In this document: positions 1-11,694 of the stretch, in pieces
Layout of the letters: every line of letters starts with the position of its first letter
How positions within the stretch are numbered: position 1 is the first letter of the stretch
Assembly (NCBI RefSeq): GCF_017591425.1
Contig: NW_024464918.1
Location: forward strand, 9,608,001 to 9,672,000
DNA: 64,000 bases
Direction of reading: 5' to 3'
From: Ochotona curzoniae
Lineage: Eukaryota; Chordata; Mammalia; Lagomorpha; Ochotonidae
Notes under the pieces: generated by a model
What the model saw: only the letters and a program-made list of their open reading frames with translations
Told to the model about the DNA's origin: nothing
Database searches by the model: none
Made by a program: the position numbers and the translations under genes

Positions 1-1249
1 CTTGCCCAAACCATGATTTAAAGAGAAAATCAAATAATGCTAAGCTTAGTGAAAACGTATACAAAATCATTTACAACTGTTGAATCGTGAAGTTCCTTTT
101 TCATTACAGCATTAAAATGACATATCAATCACAGTTTATTCCAATTAAATCATAAACTTCCACAATACCAGAGTTTCCATGGGTTTAATATAACTCCAGC
201 CTAAGATACACCATGAACAACAAATGTTCAATTTGTGTAACTTTGCCAATGGTGCTCCAACATCTCACCTATAGTTTTGATATTGTACTGTTTTAATGAA
301 TTCTATAACCCACTGTGCTCCAAATCTTCATTTACTGCAGAATAACACTGCAAATCTGAAACATAGGTTGGCTAAGGTGACATTACACATATAACAACTG
401 ATAAACCTAAATGAAAATGAAATTCCTCATGTGTCTCAATATGTTCTCCCCTTCCCACTTTTCAAATACTTTCTGTTTATCTCACCCTGGAGGAGCAAAT
501 GTGCTATGGGGAGCGTTTATTAGCTCTTTGATATCATCTATTTTGGAAGATCCTTGAAACAGCATTTTATTATTGTATGTTTTATGTTAAGTCTAATATT
601 AACAAACTATCCAAAGTGTCATTATGAGTTTGTTTTTATACATTCCTTTTTTCATTACTTCTAGAATCTCTGACACATGAATTTTCATGTAATAGTCTTA
701 AAACTAGGTCTACCAACAGGGATGTAATGCTTGTTCTAAAGAGGGAATATTTACCAACAAGGAGGATACCGTGAAATGTCCACAAAAAAAATCCAGACTT
801 CCAGATTCTCTGTAAATAACACTGGAACGCAAGGCCACTCTGATCCCGCATTATCATATGATTAGCATCTCCAGAGCTGAATCTAACTGGCTCCAATGAA
901 TGGTGCCTATATCTATCAATTTTCCACAGCCCCTACTACTTTCCATTATTCCCCAAAATCTGAGGTTTGGCTGTGTTGTCACTGAACTTCATGATGCCTC
1001 TGTGACTCTTCAAATACATGCTTGCTTCACTCATCTGTTTTACTATTATTGACCCTAGATGCTTTTTAAATGTGTAACCATGGAAACAGCTGCTGCAGCA
1101 ACAAAAATACCAAATGAGACACAGTATCAATTCACACACAAACTAACATGAAGATTTTCAACTTATATATCAAGAGCTAATTTAAATTTGTGTGAAAGAA
1201 TGGCAGGGTTGGAGAGGAGGGTGTACTATGAAACAATAGGATCTGCTCC
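1..1249. other. Unique AT-rich non-coding DNA
   Basis: No repeat family, exon or RNA gene is recognisable here. The open frames on the minus strand around 636-1139 lack family-like motifs, splice context or a downstream poly(A) signal arrangement, so they are treated as chance. Confidence 0.6.
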
Positions 1250-1445
1250 TTTTGATGCCCTCAGCCTAAACTGGGGTTACTTGGGATTCAGTCCCATCTC
1301 TGCTTCTGATTCAACTTCTTGCTAATGTGTACTTTGGGAAGTGGATGAAGATGTGTTTACCTGTATTCCTGTTATCCATGTGGGAGACCCTAGTGGAGAT
1401 CCCGCCTCCTGACTTCTGCCTCGTCCAGTCCAGGCAGGACTGAAC
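1250..1445 (+). repeat. Old, degraded CSINE (lagomorph tRNA-derived SINE)
   Basis: The order of CSINE landmarks is kept although the sequence is much mutated: a box B-like 'GGGATTCAGTCCC', then 'CTGCTTCTGATTCAACTTC', then a 'TTTGGGAAGTGG' core, then 'CCATGTGGGAGACC' near 1377 and a CTCCTGACTTC segment. The tRNA-like head before box B and the 3' CT-rich tail are missing or unreadable, so this is an internal fragment. Divergence suggests one of the oldest copies in the window. Confidence 0.7.
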
Positions 1446-4187
1446 CAGAGAATATAAGAGAGCCCCTGGAACTCAGGCTGTGTAACACTGCTGACCGATT
1501 CTATCCAAAAACGAGCCAGAAGCCGACTCTCAGAAGCACAGGAGTCTATTCACTTACTGGTGGACTGTCCAAAACCACCACATACAGAAGAGGAGAGAAG
1601 TTCCAACAGACAATTAGGGGCTTTTAAACTCACACTGGCATGAAAAACTATCCAGTCAAACAAGACTAAGGGGGAATTGTCAGGAATTGTTGTCTTCTCA
1701 AGGTTGAACACTCTTTCTTCCAAGGGTTGTGAAAGATCTGTGTTTTGGCCTGGGCCGTCAGGGGAACTTTATATCTGAGTGCTAATATGAGGATAAGGGG
1801 AAGATCAACCACCTGCAACCCAGCTGCCAGGCACCAGTAGGACAAACAACAGTGCTGTTAATTACCTTAAGCTATCCAATGGGAAAATGTTTATACAGAG
1901 TAAGAGATGCATCCTGTTTGGTAGTGAGGAGCTGAAGCAAGCAAGCAAGCAAGCAAGCAGGTGGGGTGGTGGAGGTTATAAAAGCCAGTTTTGCAGTCAG
2001 CCAAGTTTTAAAAGTAGACAGTACACATCTTTCTAATATTCTGATTCCATAAAAAAGTATTTCAACATGCACACTTCATTTGAATATAAACCCAGTTCTT
2101 TAGAATCAAGAAATTACTCAGCAAGGACACATTATCTTCGCTCCAAGTTGCACAAAATATAATCTGAGATCTTGGGAGAAGATACGAATACATAACTTTT
2201 AGTAATAAAGTTCTCAAGGGTACTGATATTATTTACATTAAAATTGTGATAAAGAATGTATCACTCTGATAATGGTAGCGTGAGGAAAACAAAAATGGGT
2301 AGTCTGCAAAAAGCAAAGACATTATCTACAAGATGCAGGTAAGTTGTACTTGGTAGGCCAAACTGGGTGCAATGGACAGCAGCTTACACCTACAATTAGG
2401 AATGCAAAGCAAGCCCAGGATGAGAAGCCTACCATCAGGAATTTGAACATAAATGCCAAAGGCTGAGAATATAGGAATGCCATTAATGCGTTTTTTTCTT
2501 TGCAGAACGCAGCATTTATTTGGAAAGTAGTTTTGTATTACCTCTTAACATACGGCTTTTGGTTTGCTTTCATCAAGAGGAAAAACACTTAAACCAAGAA
2601 ACTTGCAACTGTTAGACTTCAACTCCAATGTAACCCAAAATGATGAAGACAGAATAAAGCTATTGAGGGTTACAAAATTCACATTGAGGATTTATGAACA
2701 GATCTTAATACTGGCCTATTAGATGCTGTTTATGATAATGCAAAGACCTTGAGCATTCCAGCAGGTTTCCTGATGGAGAATTCTTATTAGAGCCCCTGCT
2801 GGTACTTCTGACAGCTATACCACACCTGGTTGCACATGGCCACCCTTGTACCCACTCAGCTGTGTAAGACGTGCCTAGCACTAAGCCGCTGAGGATTCAG
2901 CTCCGTAATGTTTTAATTGCAGTGATACCTCAAACCAGAGAAGTTAAGACTGACACAAAGCTGTGTCATTACACTGCTTTTCTTCATTGCAAAGCTTCAT
3001 GTATGTGAAAATAAAAATGTCTGCTTCTTTCACTACCCAGGAAAAGGTGAAGAAAGCTCTTAGGTATCTCTTAGGTCCTGGATTATTCAAGTCATAATAT
3101 GGAGAAAAAAATGTCATGCTTAATAAAAACAAATCAAAACCAAAAGCAATCTTTGTAACCTCTTCTGCTTATTAAGTAGATATAGTTCTGAGCTCCTGGA
3201 ATTATGTCAATTACACACAATGAAGGACTCTAGAAGGCTCATAGAAAATGAACATTATGTTATAATTTAATTTTTCTACTAACTTCTTAAAGCCCCACTA
3301 CATTTTATGAAGACTATTTAATATTTCATTTATAAAATCTAGCAGACTGGCTGGCATCCATATATGACATTTGAGAAAGTATAAATATATACACACTTGA
3401 GGACCAATAGTACGTAACAATCTTTCATAATTAACTAAAATCGATAGCTTTATGATTCAAACATTTGTTTAAGATATATGAAAGTTTATATGTGCATATT
3501 TTAAATTTTTGTAGCATTTCCTTAAGAAGAAATCAAACCAATGGATAAAACTGTTTATCCAGTAGTGTATTCATGTATACATATGCAAAAATATATAAAA
3601 TAAATATCTATTTTATCTAAAAAAAAAGTGTGAATTCATGTAAGTATGCCCACTGAATTTCTTCGGTTTTAGAGCATATAGCTGAGATACTTAAAATTCT
3701 GTGTTTAACTAAAATCAGTGTTGTTTGGCTTTTATTTGAAACAGAAGAACACTGGAAACCAAGCGCTCATTTGAGGGGAAGAGGCTTCCAAGTTGTTTAT
3801 ATGGTTTGCTTGCCTTATTTACGTATTTATGGTCAGGATCACAAGTGGAAGATATCGGCCATTTGAGGAATGAATGTGGCTGTCACCCTCCATTTCCTAG
3901 GAGATGTCACAACTGTGACAAGGAAGGGTTTATAATGGCACAGTTCGATGCCTTCATAATTTATTCTCTCTGATTTTATGTTCTTTTAGTCTCCTGCTCA
4001 ATCAGCCACTAACAAGCAGTGATATTAGCCAATAAATCAAAGACGTCTGCTTGTCACCACCGGATGCTTGGCCACATCGTCGCCGATTATGAGACGTACA
4101 AAAGGACAAATTCCACGTAGAGAGCTCAGCAGAGGTGTTCTACAGATACTCTGATAGAAAGCCAACTAGAGCTTAATGTAGTAAAAT
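1446..4187. other. Unique non-coding DNA, AT-rich
   Basis: Apart from the AAGC microsatellite at 1935-1960, no repeat or exon is recognisable. The part at about 4020-4190 contains several CpG dinucleotides (for example around 4060-4110), which is unusual for this AT-rich background. It sits just 5' of an L1 3' end and could be older L1-related sequence, but I cannot confirm that. Confidence 0.5.
1935..1960. repeat. (AAGC)n microsatellite
   Basis: Six consecutive AAGC units run without interruption, ending in AG. The reverse complement gives Leu/Cys-rich frames that explain the minus-strand open frame over this spot. Confidence 0.95.
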
Positions 4188-4197
4188 CCAGTAACTG
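4188..4197 (+). repeat. Target-site duplication, left copy (L1 insertion)
   Basis: The 10-mer CCAGTAACTG here is repeated exactly at 4428-4437, directly after a poly(A) tract. The pair brackets the L1 3' end between them. Confidence 0.7.
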
Positions 4198-4427
4198 GTG
4201 AGGGAGGGCTTGGGGAAGGGGTTGGGGAAATCCCAGAGCCTAAGAAACTGTGTCATAAAGTGTAATAATAATAAAAATGAAAAAAAAATAATATTACTGT
4301 GGAAACAATGGTCTTACCCACTTTTCTGTAGCCCTTGACTCTTTGAGCCCCAATCAACTACGTAAAAATTACCAAAATAAAAGAACTAAAAAAAATTTTT
4401 TTAAAGGCAAAAAAAAAAAAAAACCAA
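4198..4427 (+). mobile_element. 5'-truncated L1 3' end with probable 3' transduction
   Basis: The first ~70 bases are G-rich and end in the lagomorph L1 terminus (AAATCCCAGAGCCTAAGAAAC then TGTGTCATAAAG), followed by an A-rich stretch near 4265-4290. A further ~110 bases of non-L1 sequence follow, with AATAAA at 4376-4381 and an A-rich terminal tract from about 4408. A 10-bp target-site duplication flanks the whole unit (4188-4197 and 4428-4437). The layout is the usual signature of L1 read-through to a downstream poly(A) signal followed by retrotransposition. That the middle segment is transduced rather than part of an L1 subfamily end is an inference. Confidence 0.65.
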
Positions 4428-4437
4428 CCAGTAACTG
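4428..4437 (+). repeat. Target-site duplication, right copy (L1 insertion)
   Basis: Exact copy of 4188-4197, immediately 3' of the poly(A) tract that ends the L1 unit. Confidence 0.7.
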
Positions 4438-5476
4438 TTATTCCTTGTAGCAAGGAAGAACTAAGTTGAAATAAAACTGGAAAGCAAATTAGAATCCCAC
4501 CTTATAGAATACTCCTTATATTATCCTAACTATCCTCTTCTATACTTAAATAAGAGGAAGAAGACATATTCTAACGTTATTTATTATATGGGATCTAACA
4601 ACTGGTCTTGCTATTTCCAAAGCATCAAACATGATATCCACAGCAATCTGTTAGTGCCTCTATTAGTATAAATGTTAGTTCTAAAGAAATACAATAGTAT
4701 TTGTATGCTAATTAATATGCAAAAACAAGATCTACTAAAAGCTGCTGTCAACTAATTAAACCATTCACTAAGTATTAATTTCTCTTATTTTCCTTTGCCT
4801 CATGATTCACATAACTGACTTTGATAAAGGGCATGTATCTTTTCTGTAAAAAGAACCCGAACTTACAGATTTTGACCACATACAATATTTCATGAAATGC
4901 TTTTGAAGTGAATTTTCAAAAAAGAGAACAAGAAGTCCTCTCCCATACAATCAGAGTAATAAAAGTAGAAAAAGACCAGTAGCTTTACTTTGTTAAAGAA
5001 ATTTCTAGGCTCTTATCACATGAGAAATTAACTGTATTTGTTCCCTAAATATGTAACTGGATTGATCACAGCAATTTTTGCTACACTGACAATGACAGCA
5101 AATCCAAGCAAATCCTTGTATACATATCTTGTATTTTAAATTAACATGGCTGTTTAATTGACACAGAAAACATCCATAATGTGACATATGGAAGCCTGTT
5201 GCTTTCATGGTTTTCTCTAACTTCACAAAGATCATGAAGATTCCAAAAACAGGTGAACTTTTCCACTTACTGTCAGATTTCAGTTGCCAACTCTCAGAGG
5301 CTAGAAAACACATGAGCATTATATTCTGATTCTTCATTTATATTACAGCTGCCTTGATGGACTATTTTCATTTCTTATGTAGTTTCTTCCTTTTCTATAT
5401 AGTAGCTTTTGCTTTCCAAAGCATAGCATCATACATATTTCACAACTAAAGACTCTTAACATACTTGGGAAAACAG
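4438..5476. other. Unique non-coding DNA
   Basis: No repeat family is recognisable. It contains one copy (4453-4474) of a 22-bp word found again at 5974-5995. The minus-strand open frame at 5005-5337 is Cys-rich but has no recognisable domain and no support from context. Confidence 0.5.
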
Positions 5477-5582
5477 ATCTCTCTCTCTCTCCCTCTTTCT
5501 CTCTCTATGTATGTATATACACACGTGTACCTATATGTATATATGTATGTGGACATATATGTATATATGTATATGTGTGTAC
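5477..5582. repeat. Compound microsatellite (CT)n-(TATG/TATA)n
   Basis: A CT-repeat tract (5477-5506) runs directly into alternating purine-pyrimidine TATG/TATA/CACA units to about 5582. Both strands translate as low-complexity open frames, which explains the ORFs on this spot. Confidence 0.95.
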
Positions 5583-6714
5583 ATTGCGTGATTCTATTAT
5601 CTCTGCTATGTTGCTTCCTGTTTGTTTTTACTTTCACCATCAGCTTTACACGGACACTCCCGGGTCCTGTATGTCTCTTCATGCTAACGAGATTTCAAAA
5701 GTGCTGTCTCCTTAGAAACTCTATCCAAAAAAGAATTCACTTGGGAGCATATGCTTAAACTCTTCTTTAATATCTCTTAGCTACAGAATGATTCATGATT
5801 TTGAAGTATTTAAGTGCCACTTCATATTCTACACAGTTCTCCTAACTATCCTTTTATGTTCCATATTCCAAGGAAATAAAGGAGTAAATTTCCAGTTTTA
5901 TTAAACACAAGAAGTCAAGAAAGGGAGAATCACACTAAAAAATATACTGAGTAACACGGGAGAACAAAACTTCAGGAAGAACTAAGTTGAAATAACACAA
6001 TTTGGCTTCTCCATGACTGACCTATACAGTAAGATGCTTGACCTGTGTAACAAGATTCTTTTAGGCGTGTTGCCCTTCACCAAAAAAGAGATTTAAAAAA
6101 ATAGACGTTACGTATAAAGGACTATTGACACATGGAAATGAAAGGCTGATTAAGAATTTATGCAGCATTTACTTTTGAGGAGATACTATTAAAATAAATC
6201 TAATCAGCAACATGCTAACGCAAGTAATGAGTTCAAGTGCCTTGGGTTAAATGCCTCAAAAGCAATGGAAGCCATTAGATGTACTTTTTTTTTTTTTTTT
6301 TTTTGAGGAGGAGGATGGCAAGGAGAGGGTTGGTGTTGTTCATTTTTGTGATACTGAGAGCTCGACTAGATGGAACAATTCTGAAAGAATGCAGCAGAAA
6401 TCTAGAATATTGGTTCCTATTATTGATCTCATATCTCCATTATTTTACTGTTTGATTCAGTAAGATCTTTCACTGCAGGTTTTGGGAAAACAGACTGAAT
6501 AAAAAGTATCGGTCACCTGGCATTTTAAATGTAAACTTGGGGTGTGAAATTTATGAAACTACCCTCTTCAGTAACTCAGGATGAATAAAAGTCTTCATTT
6601 ACCAAGCAGCTATTATAGAAAGCTGCATGAAAATTCTCATCATCCTCTCTATGCTAATAATGGTTCTCTCTGAATTCCAGCAGCACTCACACTCTGTTTA
6701 ACAGAACTGTCAAC
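5583..6714. other. Unique non-coding DNA with a poly(T) run
   Basis: The only simple feature is a poly(T) run at about 6281-6304. No retroelement body is recognisable on either side, so the run may be an orphan poly(A) tail of an unrecognised antisense insertion. The second copy of the 22-bp word lies at 5974-5995. Confidence 0.5.
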
Positions 6715-7810
6715 TAAGGCACAACCATCTAATCTAAATGCATAAAGGATCTAAATCTCTACCCAAAAACCATCAAACTTTTAGAAGAAAATGTAGGAAA
6801 TACTGCACAAGATATAGGCACAAGTAAAGACTTGCTAGAAAAATTATCAAAACCAAAAGCAGTCAGGACAAAAAATAAACAAATAGGGCTACATCAAATT
6901 AAGAACCTTCTGCACAGCAAATGAAACAATCAACAAAATAAAAAAAGCAAATAACAGAGGTGGGAGAAAATTTTTGCACAATACACAACAGATGGGGGCG
7001 CTAATATCCGGGATATGCAAAGAACTTCAGAAACACAATAACAACAAAACAAACCAGTTAAGAAATGGGTGAAGGAAATGAACACTTTTCAAAAGAACAA
7101 ATCCAAATGGCTAACAGACATATAAAAAAATGCTGAAGCTCCCTAGAAATAAGAAAAATTCAAATAAAAACAACATTGCGTTTCCACTTAACTCCAGTGA
7201 CAATGGCCTACATACAGAAAACTAACAGGATGTGGGGATAAAGGAACCCTACTCCACTGCTGATAAGATGGCAGGCAGGTGCAGCCACTATAGAGGTTGG
7301 TATGGAGAATACTCAGGCAGCCAGCAATTCACCTACCATATGACCCAGTGATCCCTCTCCTTGAATATATACAAAAGAATTGATACATACAACTTGAGCC
7401 TCTGTATTCATTGCAGTAAAATCAACAATTTCAAAAGCGTGGAAATAATCTAGATGCAGAAATTGTGATACACCTACTCTATGGAATACTACTCAGTTAT
7501 TTCAAATAATGAAATTCTATTACTTGCAACCGAATGGGCCCAACTGGAGCCAATCCCCAAAGATCAACTAATTTATGTTCATTCTAATGTAAGACTGGAA
7601 ATACAAAACAAAAAATAAAGGTGATTAAACACACACATATAACCTCACAAACAAAAGATGTAATGCAGACCAGAATACCAGGAATCAAAGAAAACCAAGA
7701 AGATGCACTTCTATGGAATAAGAGTTCCAATGAAATTTCTCAATATATCTAGGTTCAACATATTAGACTCTCTATCATTGCCAATACCAGCAATGTCATG
7801 GCCTATGCAA
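6715..7810 (+). mobile_element. LINE-1 fragment: ORF2 3' end plus part of the 3'UTR
   Basis: The sequence follows the L1 ORF2 C-terminal region in order, with many stops and frameshifts. Landmarks are 'AAAACCATCAAACTTTTAGA' near 6767, 'GGCTACATCAAATTAAGA' near 6887, 'GCACAGCAAATGAAACAATC' near 6913, a 'GAACACTTTTCAAAAGAA' region near 7080, 'TGACCCAGTGATCCCTCTCC' near 7340 and 'TATGGAATACTACTCAGTTA' near 7480. After about 7540 it passes into 3'UTR-like sequence. ORF2 normally encodes the endonuclease and reverse transcriptase; only the distal end remains and it cannot be translated. Confidence 0.93.
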
Positions 7811-7849
7811 ACAGAGGGAATCTGGAGTCATTTCTTTTTAATCTCTAAT

Positions 7850-8410
7850 TTTAATTAGCTATTCCCTCATGCTGCTTTCTGTAACTATAGCTATAAGCCT
7901 GTTTTGCTCATCTGCTTTAAAAAAATGTGGTTCCTTCTTGTTTCAATTTGCAGTTTTTCAGGTTCAAATCCATTTATTTTTGATGCAAATTTTACCTTTT
8001 CATGCTTCCTTCTCATCTTTAACAAGTCCTTGAGCTGTATTAATATCATTTATTTGCGATATTTTGATTATAAGGACCTAATGTAACAAATGTTCCTTTC
8101 AATACTTCTTGCGACATCCCATGAGCATTGACATTTTCATTTTTATACTTGATCTTAGCCTGAAGCCTGAGAAGCAATGGTATTTCTGTTTTGGCTTTTA
8201 TAGTAAATTCTTCAAAAACATTTTATTTCCTTTTCCCTTTATTTCTTTAGTGACATCTGGGTCATACAGTAGCATTGGCTGCTTTAAGAAAGCTTTTTGT
8301 GTTCTTTAGCAATACATACATCATTCTGTAGCATGTTATTTAACTTGATGTTGTACATTTCCTATCTTCCATCCTATTGTTGAATCTGTTTCACAGCTTT
8401 GTATTTAAAG
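7850..8410 (-). mobile_element. LINE-1 ORF2 segment, inverted
   Basis: Read on the minus strand this is an internal L1 ORF2 segment. On the plus strand the recognisable reverse-L1 landmarks are 'CTTGAGCTGTATTAATATCA' near 8029, 'GACATCCCATGAGCATTGAC' near 8112 and 'AGTAGCATGTTATTTAACTT' near 8326 (an approximate match). It abuts a plus-strand L1 3'UTR at about 8410-8745. This antisense-5' plus sense-3' order is what twin priming makes. An alternative is an independent antisense L1 fragment inserted between two L1 pieces. Confidence 0.7.
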
Positions 8411-8745
8411 GGATGTACAGTAACTATGTAATGGGAACTATCATATTCACATGTGAGGATGCAGTACATTATACATTTTTACTTCCAAATCAAAAATGGA
8501 CTCTCAATGAAATTGTTAAATATATCTTGACAATGGGATGTTGGACTCTGCCTTGTTCATACTTACAATGCCAGGATACACTTAAATGGCAGAATGATGT
8601 ACTTACAAATGTTCATGGAGCACAATGGATTGTGATAATAGTGGGAAAGTTGGTGGGGACCACGGATTGGGCCTGGGGGGAGGGGAAATCCCAGAGCCTA
8701 TGGAACTGTATCATAAATAATGAACAAAAAAGAAATTCCTACTGC
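8411..8745 (+). mobile_element. LINE-1 3'UTR and 3' terminus, lagomorph type
   Basis: The stretch ends in the G-rich tract near 8670-8688, then AAATCCCAGAGCCTATGG and AACTGTATCATAAATAATG. The same terminus appears in variant form at 4.2 kb and, inverted, at 59.6 kb. A 125-codon open frame over it (8377-8754) is a by-product of the UTR and not a gene. The poly(A) tail is short and eroded. Confidence 0.85.
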
Positions 8746-10607
8746 TTAATATAGACCTTGGTACTTTTAATAAAAGTAGAGACTTTTGTTTGTTTTTGTT
8801 TTGGAAAGCAAGAAAAATAAATCACTTTGGAAAAACAAAGCAAAGATCAGAACCAGATTCATATATGGCATTGGAATTAATTTGTATTCATCAATTTTCA
8901 TTTTATTTGAAATTCAGAGAGAATTTGCCAATTGGCAAATTCCTCAAATGCTTTGAATAGCTTGGACTTGGCCAGGAGAAAGCCTAGCCTTAGAACTTTA
9001 CCCAAGTGACCCAAATGGATATCAGGCACTCACACATTTGAGCCTTCAGCTAGTTTCCTAGGGCATATGCTAGCAAGAAGACGCAATTAGGAGTATATAA
9101 AATTGACCTCATAACCAAGCACTCTGAAGCTGGATGCCTGTGTTTTAAATAGTGTCTTCATTTCTTTGTCCAGTGTTGGTTCCAGACTGGTAATTTAATA
9201 CGACTATGGTTCTTAAATTAAGAAGTTTAACAGAAAAAAAAAATTAAACCAGGTGAGTAATGTAAATAGCAAGACAGAAACTAAAATGGTTAATGGGTAT
9301 CACACAACTAAAAATGGCAAAAGAAATGAAAAAGAACCAACTTTGAAGAATTATTAGTAAAACTGCCAAAGACTGAGGCAGAAAATTCCAAATATGGTCA
9401 CTGGAAACATTTTATTAAAAACACAGAGAACAGAGAAATAATTTAAATTAGATCAAAACAGAACATATCAGAGAACTGCTACTTCAAAATGTCTGAGGGG
9501 TTGGCCTGATGGCCTAGTCTCAAAGAGACAATACATTTTTCCTGATTTGTAGTAACTAAAACAATAATTTAATACAAAAATGTAATGTAGAAGAGTAAAA
9601 CTGACATTTTCAAATTTTGTGACTGTTTCTAGCCACTGTCTATATGCTTGAGGAGTACAATTTTTCTACCTGCTGCTCGTTGAATTCTTCATTAAGTGGA
9701 GAGTTAAACTTGCCATGTGTAAAGCAAACTGAAAATGTGTCATTGTAAAAGTTGAAAGGAAAAAAAGAGAGAGAGAGGATGAGGGAGATTTGGACGCTAA
9801 GGTAGGAAGTATTAAGATGCTCTTAAAACAGTATAAATGAAAGGTGTTCCCTTTAAATAAATCTAATTATTTCAATGCCTAAAATACAAAATGAAATCTC
9901 TAAAAAAGATAAAGGATAAAAACGATTTCCTTGTGGAGAAACAGGAATTACAACCACAGTGGGCTCCTGCAATGAATTATGACAACATGATACAATGAAG
10001 GAAATTCATAAAATGTTGAAAAAGAAAACAGTCCCAAACCTGGAATTCTATAATACTGAAACTATTCCTTATGGTTGGAAATTTTCTTAAATAAGTAAAC
10101 CTAACTAATTCACTAACAAAATAACTTGCCTATAAGAGACAATAATAGATAAGCTATTAATAACAATGATACAGAGGTAAATTTACATATACTTAGAGTA
10201 GAAGAGTAACAGAGGAGGAATAACTCAAGCATAAAATATTTTAATTTTTCTTAAAGAGATTTTAGGAAACTGCTTGTTGAGAAGATTGTCGTAGTATTGC
10301 AGTCAATGGCTATAGCACAGAAACAGTGAAATGAAATAAAATTATACTAAAAGATAGAAGAAAACAAATATATCATTCAATAAAAGAACTAAGCAGATGT
10401 AGACAGCTCAGAAATTAAATAAATATTGTGAATACATTCAAAATATAATTGAGTAATTAAAAGTGGGTAAAAGATGAATCATGCAGAATAATTCAAAATA
10501 ATTCTTACAAACACTATTCTCTCATGAGATGGTAAACAGAAGCCTGTTTTTACGGGTTCCTACTGACTTCTTACCAAAAAAAAAGTGTTTATAAATAGGA
10601 AAACAAT
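8746..10607. other. Unique AT-rich non-coding DNA
   Basis: No repeat body or exon is recognisable. A short purine tract of GA repeats lies at about 9758-9790. A 25-bp CSINE-5'-like snippet near 9496-9520 is too short to call. Confidence 0.5.
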
Positions 10608-10850
10608 GGCCTGGCATGGTAGCTGGGTGGGTAAAGTTCTTGCCTTGCATGCACTGAGATCACATATGGGCACCGGTTCTAATCCCTGAAGCCCCACTTC
10701 CCATCCAGCTCCCTGCTTCTGGCCTGGGAAAGCAGCTGAGCATGGCCCAAAGCATACGGACCCTGCACCTGCATGGGAGGAACAGAAGAGGCACTGGGCT
10801 TCTAGTTTCACATCAGAGCAGCTGTGGCCATTGTGGCTTTAGCTGATCTA
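10608..10850 (+). repeat. CSINE, moderately young, 3'-truncated
   Basis: The tRNA-like head is readable (GGCCTGGCATGGTAGCTGGG), with an intact box B GGTTCTAATCC at 10675-10685. The core GGCCTGGGAAAGCAG is at 10721-10735, followed by the GGACCCTGCACCTGCATGGG segment. The CT-rich 3' part and A-tail are missing after about 10850, so the copy lost its 3' end by later deletion or stopped short. The 83-codon minus-strand open frame here is antisense SINE. Confidence 0.93.
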
Positions 10851-11694
10851 GCATACTCAGTTATTAATATTAAAAACATACAATACTAATTAAACAACCA
10901 ACCCAACAACGAGCAGCTCAAGCAGGAACTGTGCACTGGAACCTTTAGGGAAAGGCATTTCTTTCAGGAAAGGTTAAAAAAATTGATGAGAAGTTAGGCA
11001 TAAACAAGCACGAGTTACCATTTGAACATTCATGAATTTATGTATTTATTTTGCTGTGCAAATCCAAGAAAAACCTACGTAGAAAGCATCAGCACAGATG
11101 GCTTTAACTGTACTTTTTATCCAACTTCTGGAAAGAAGATGAATAACCTGAAAAAGAACTATCACGTACAGTTGGATTCATGAGACTGTTAGTCGAATGG
11201 GAACCATTAAAATCACGGAAATCATTTCTCTTGGATTGCACCATGTTCCAGGGCCAATTTCTCATTATACTCTGGATTTCCAAGTAGATTTGTTCAAAGA
11301 CAGTGCACTGATAAGCAAAAGTGAAACGCATGTACCCTATCATCTTAAAAACTTCTCCTTAAAAAGTAATCACAACAAGTTTGATCTCTATGCATCTCTT
11401 CTGACTTAGTTAACCTGCATTTATCTGAGATGGATTCACTTGTGTTGTTTTAGGAATTTCCGCATGATATTCAACATGTGAACATCCTTTTTTCTTTAAA
11501 TCACAACTTCATGCTTTTGTCATTCAAATGAGGAATATTTCTTAATTCATTGAAACATATATAAGCTCCCTATAGGCAAAAATATCAGTATTAGTATCAT
11601 TAATATCATTAACAGTATCAGCAGAATAAAAGTTAAAATAACAGTATTGGAATTATTTCATTATAAAAATGCCAGTTTACAGGATTGGTTTCCT
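10851..11694. other. Unique DNA containing a protein-like minus-strand patch
   Basis: No repeat is recognisable. The minus-strand frame 11343-11104 (79 codons, Ser/Asn/Arg-rich C-terminal half, ending in a stop) has a rather protein-like composition. I do not recognise the product, there is no intact start context, and upstream in the same frame there are stops. It is not called as a gene. Confidence 0.4.

Noticed and set aside
5446..5758. Complementary open frames on both strands
   Set aside because: They translate the CT/TATG compound microsatellite.
8377..8754. 125-codon plus-strand frame
   Set aside because: It lies in an L1 3'UTR ending in the lagomorph L1 terminus.
9496..9520. 25-bp CSINE-head-like snippet (GGGGTTGGCCTGATGGCC)
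   Set aside because: It is too short and lacks box B and body to call an insertion.
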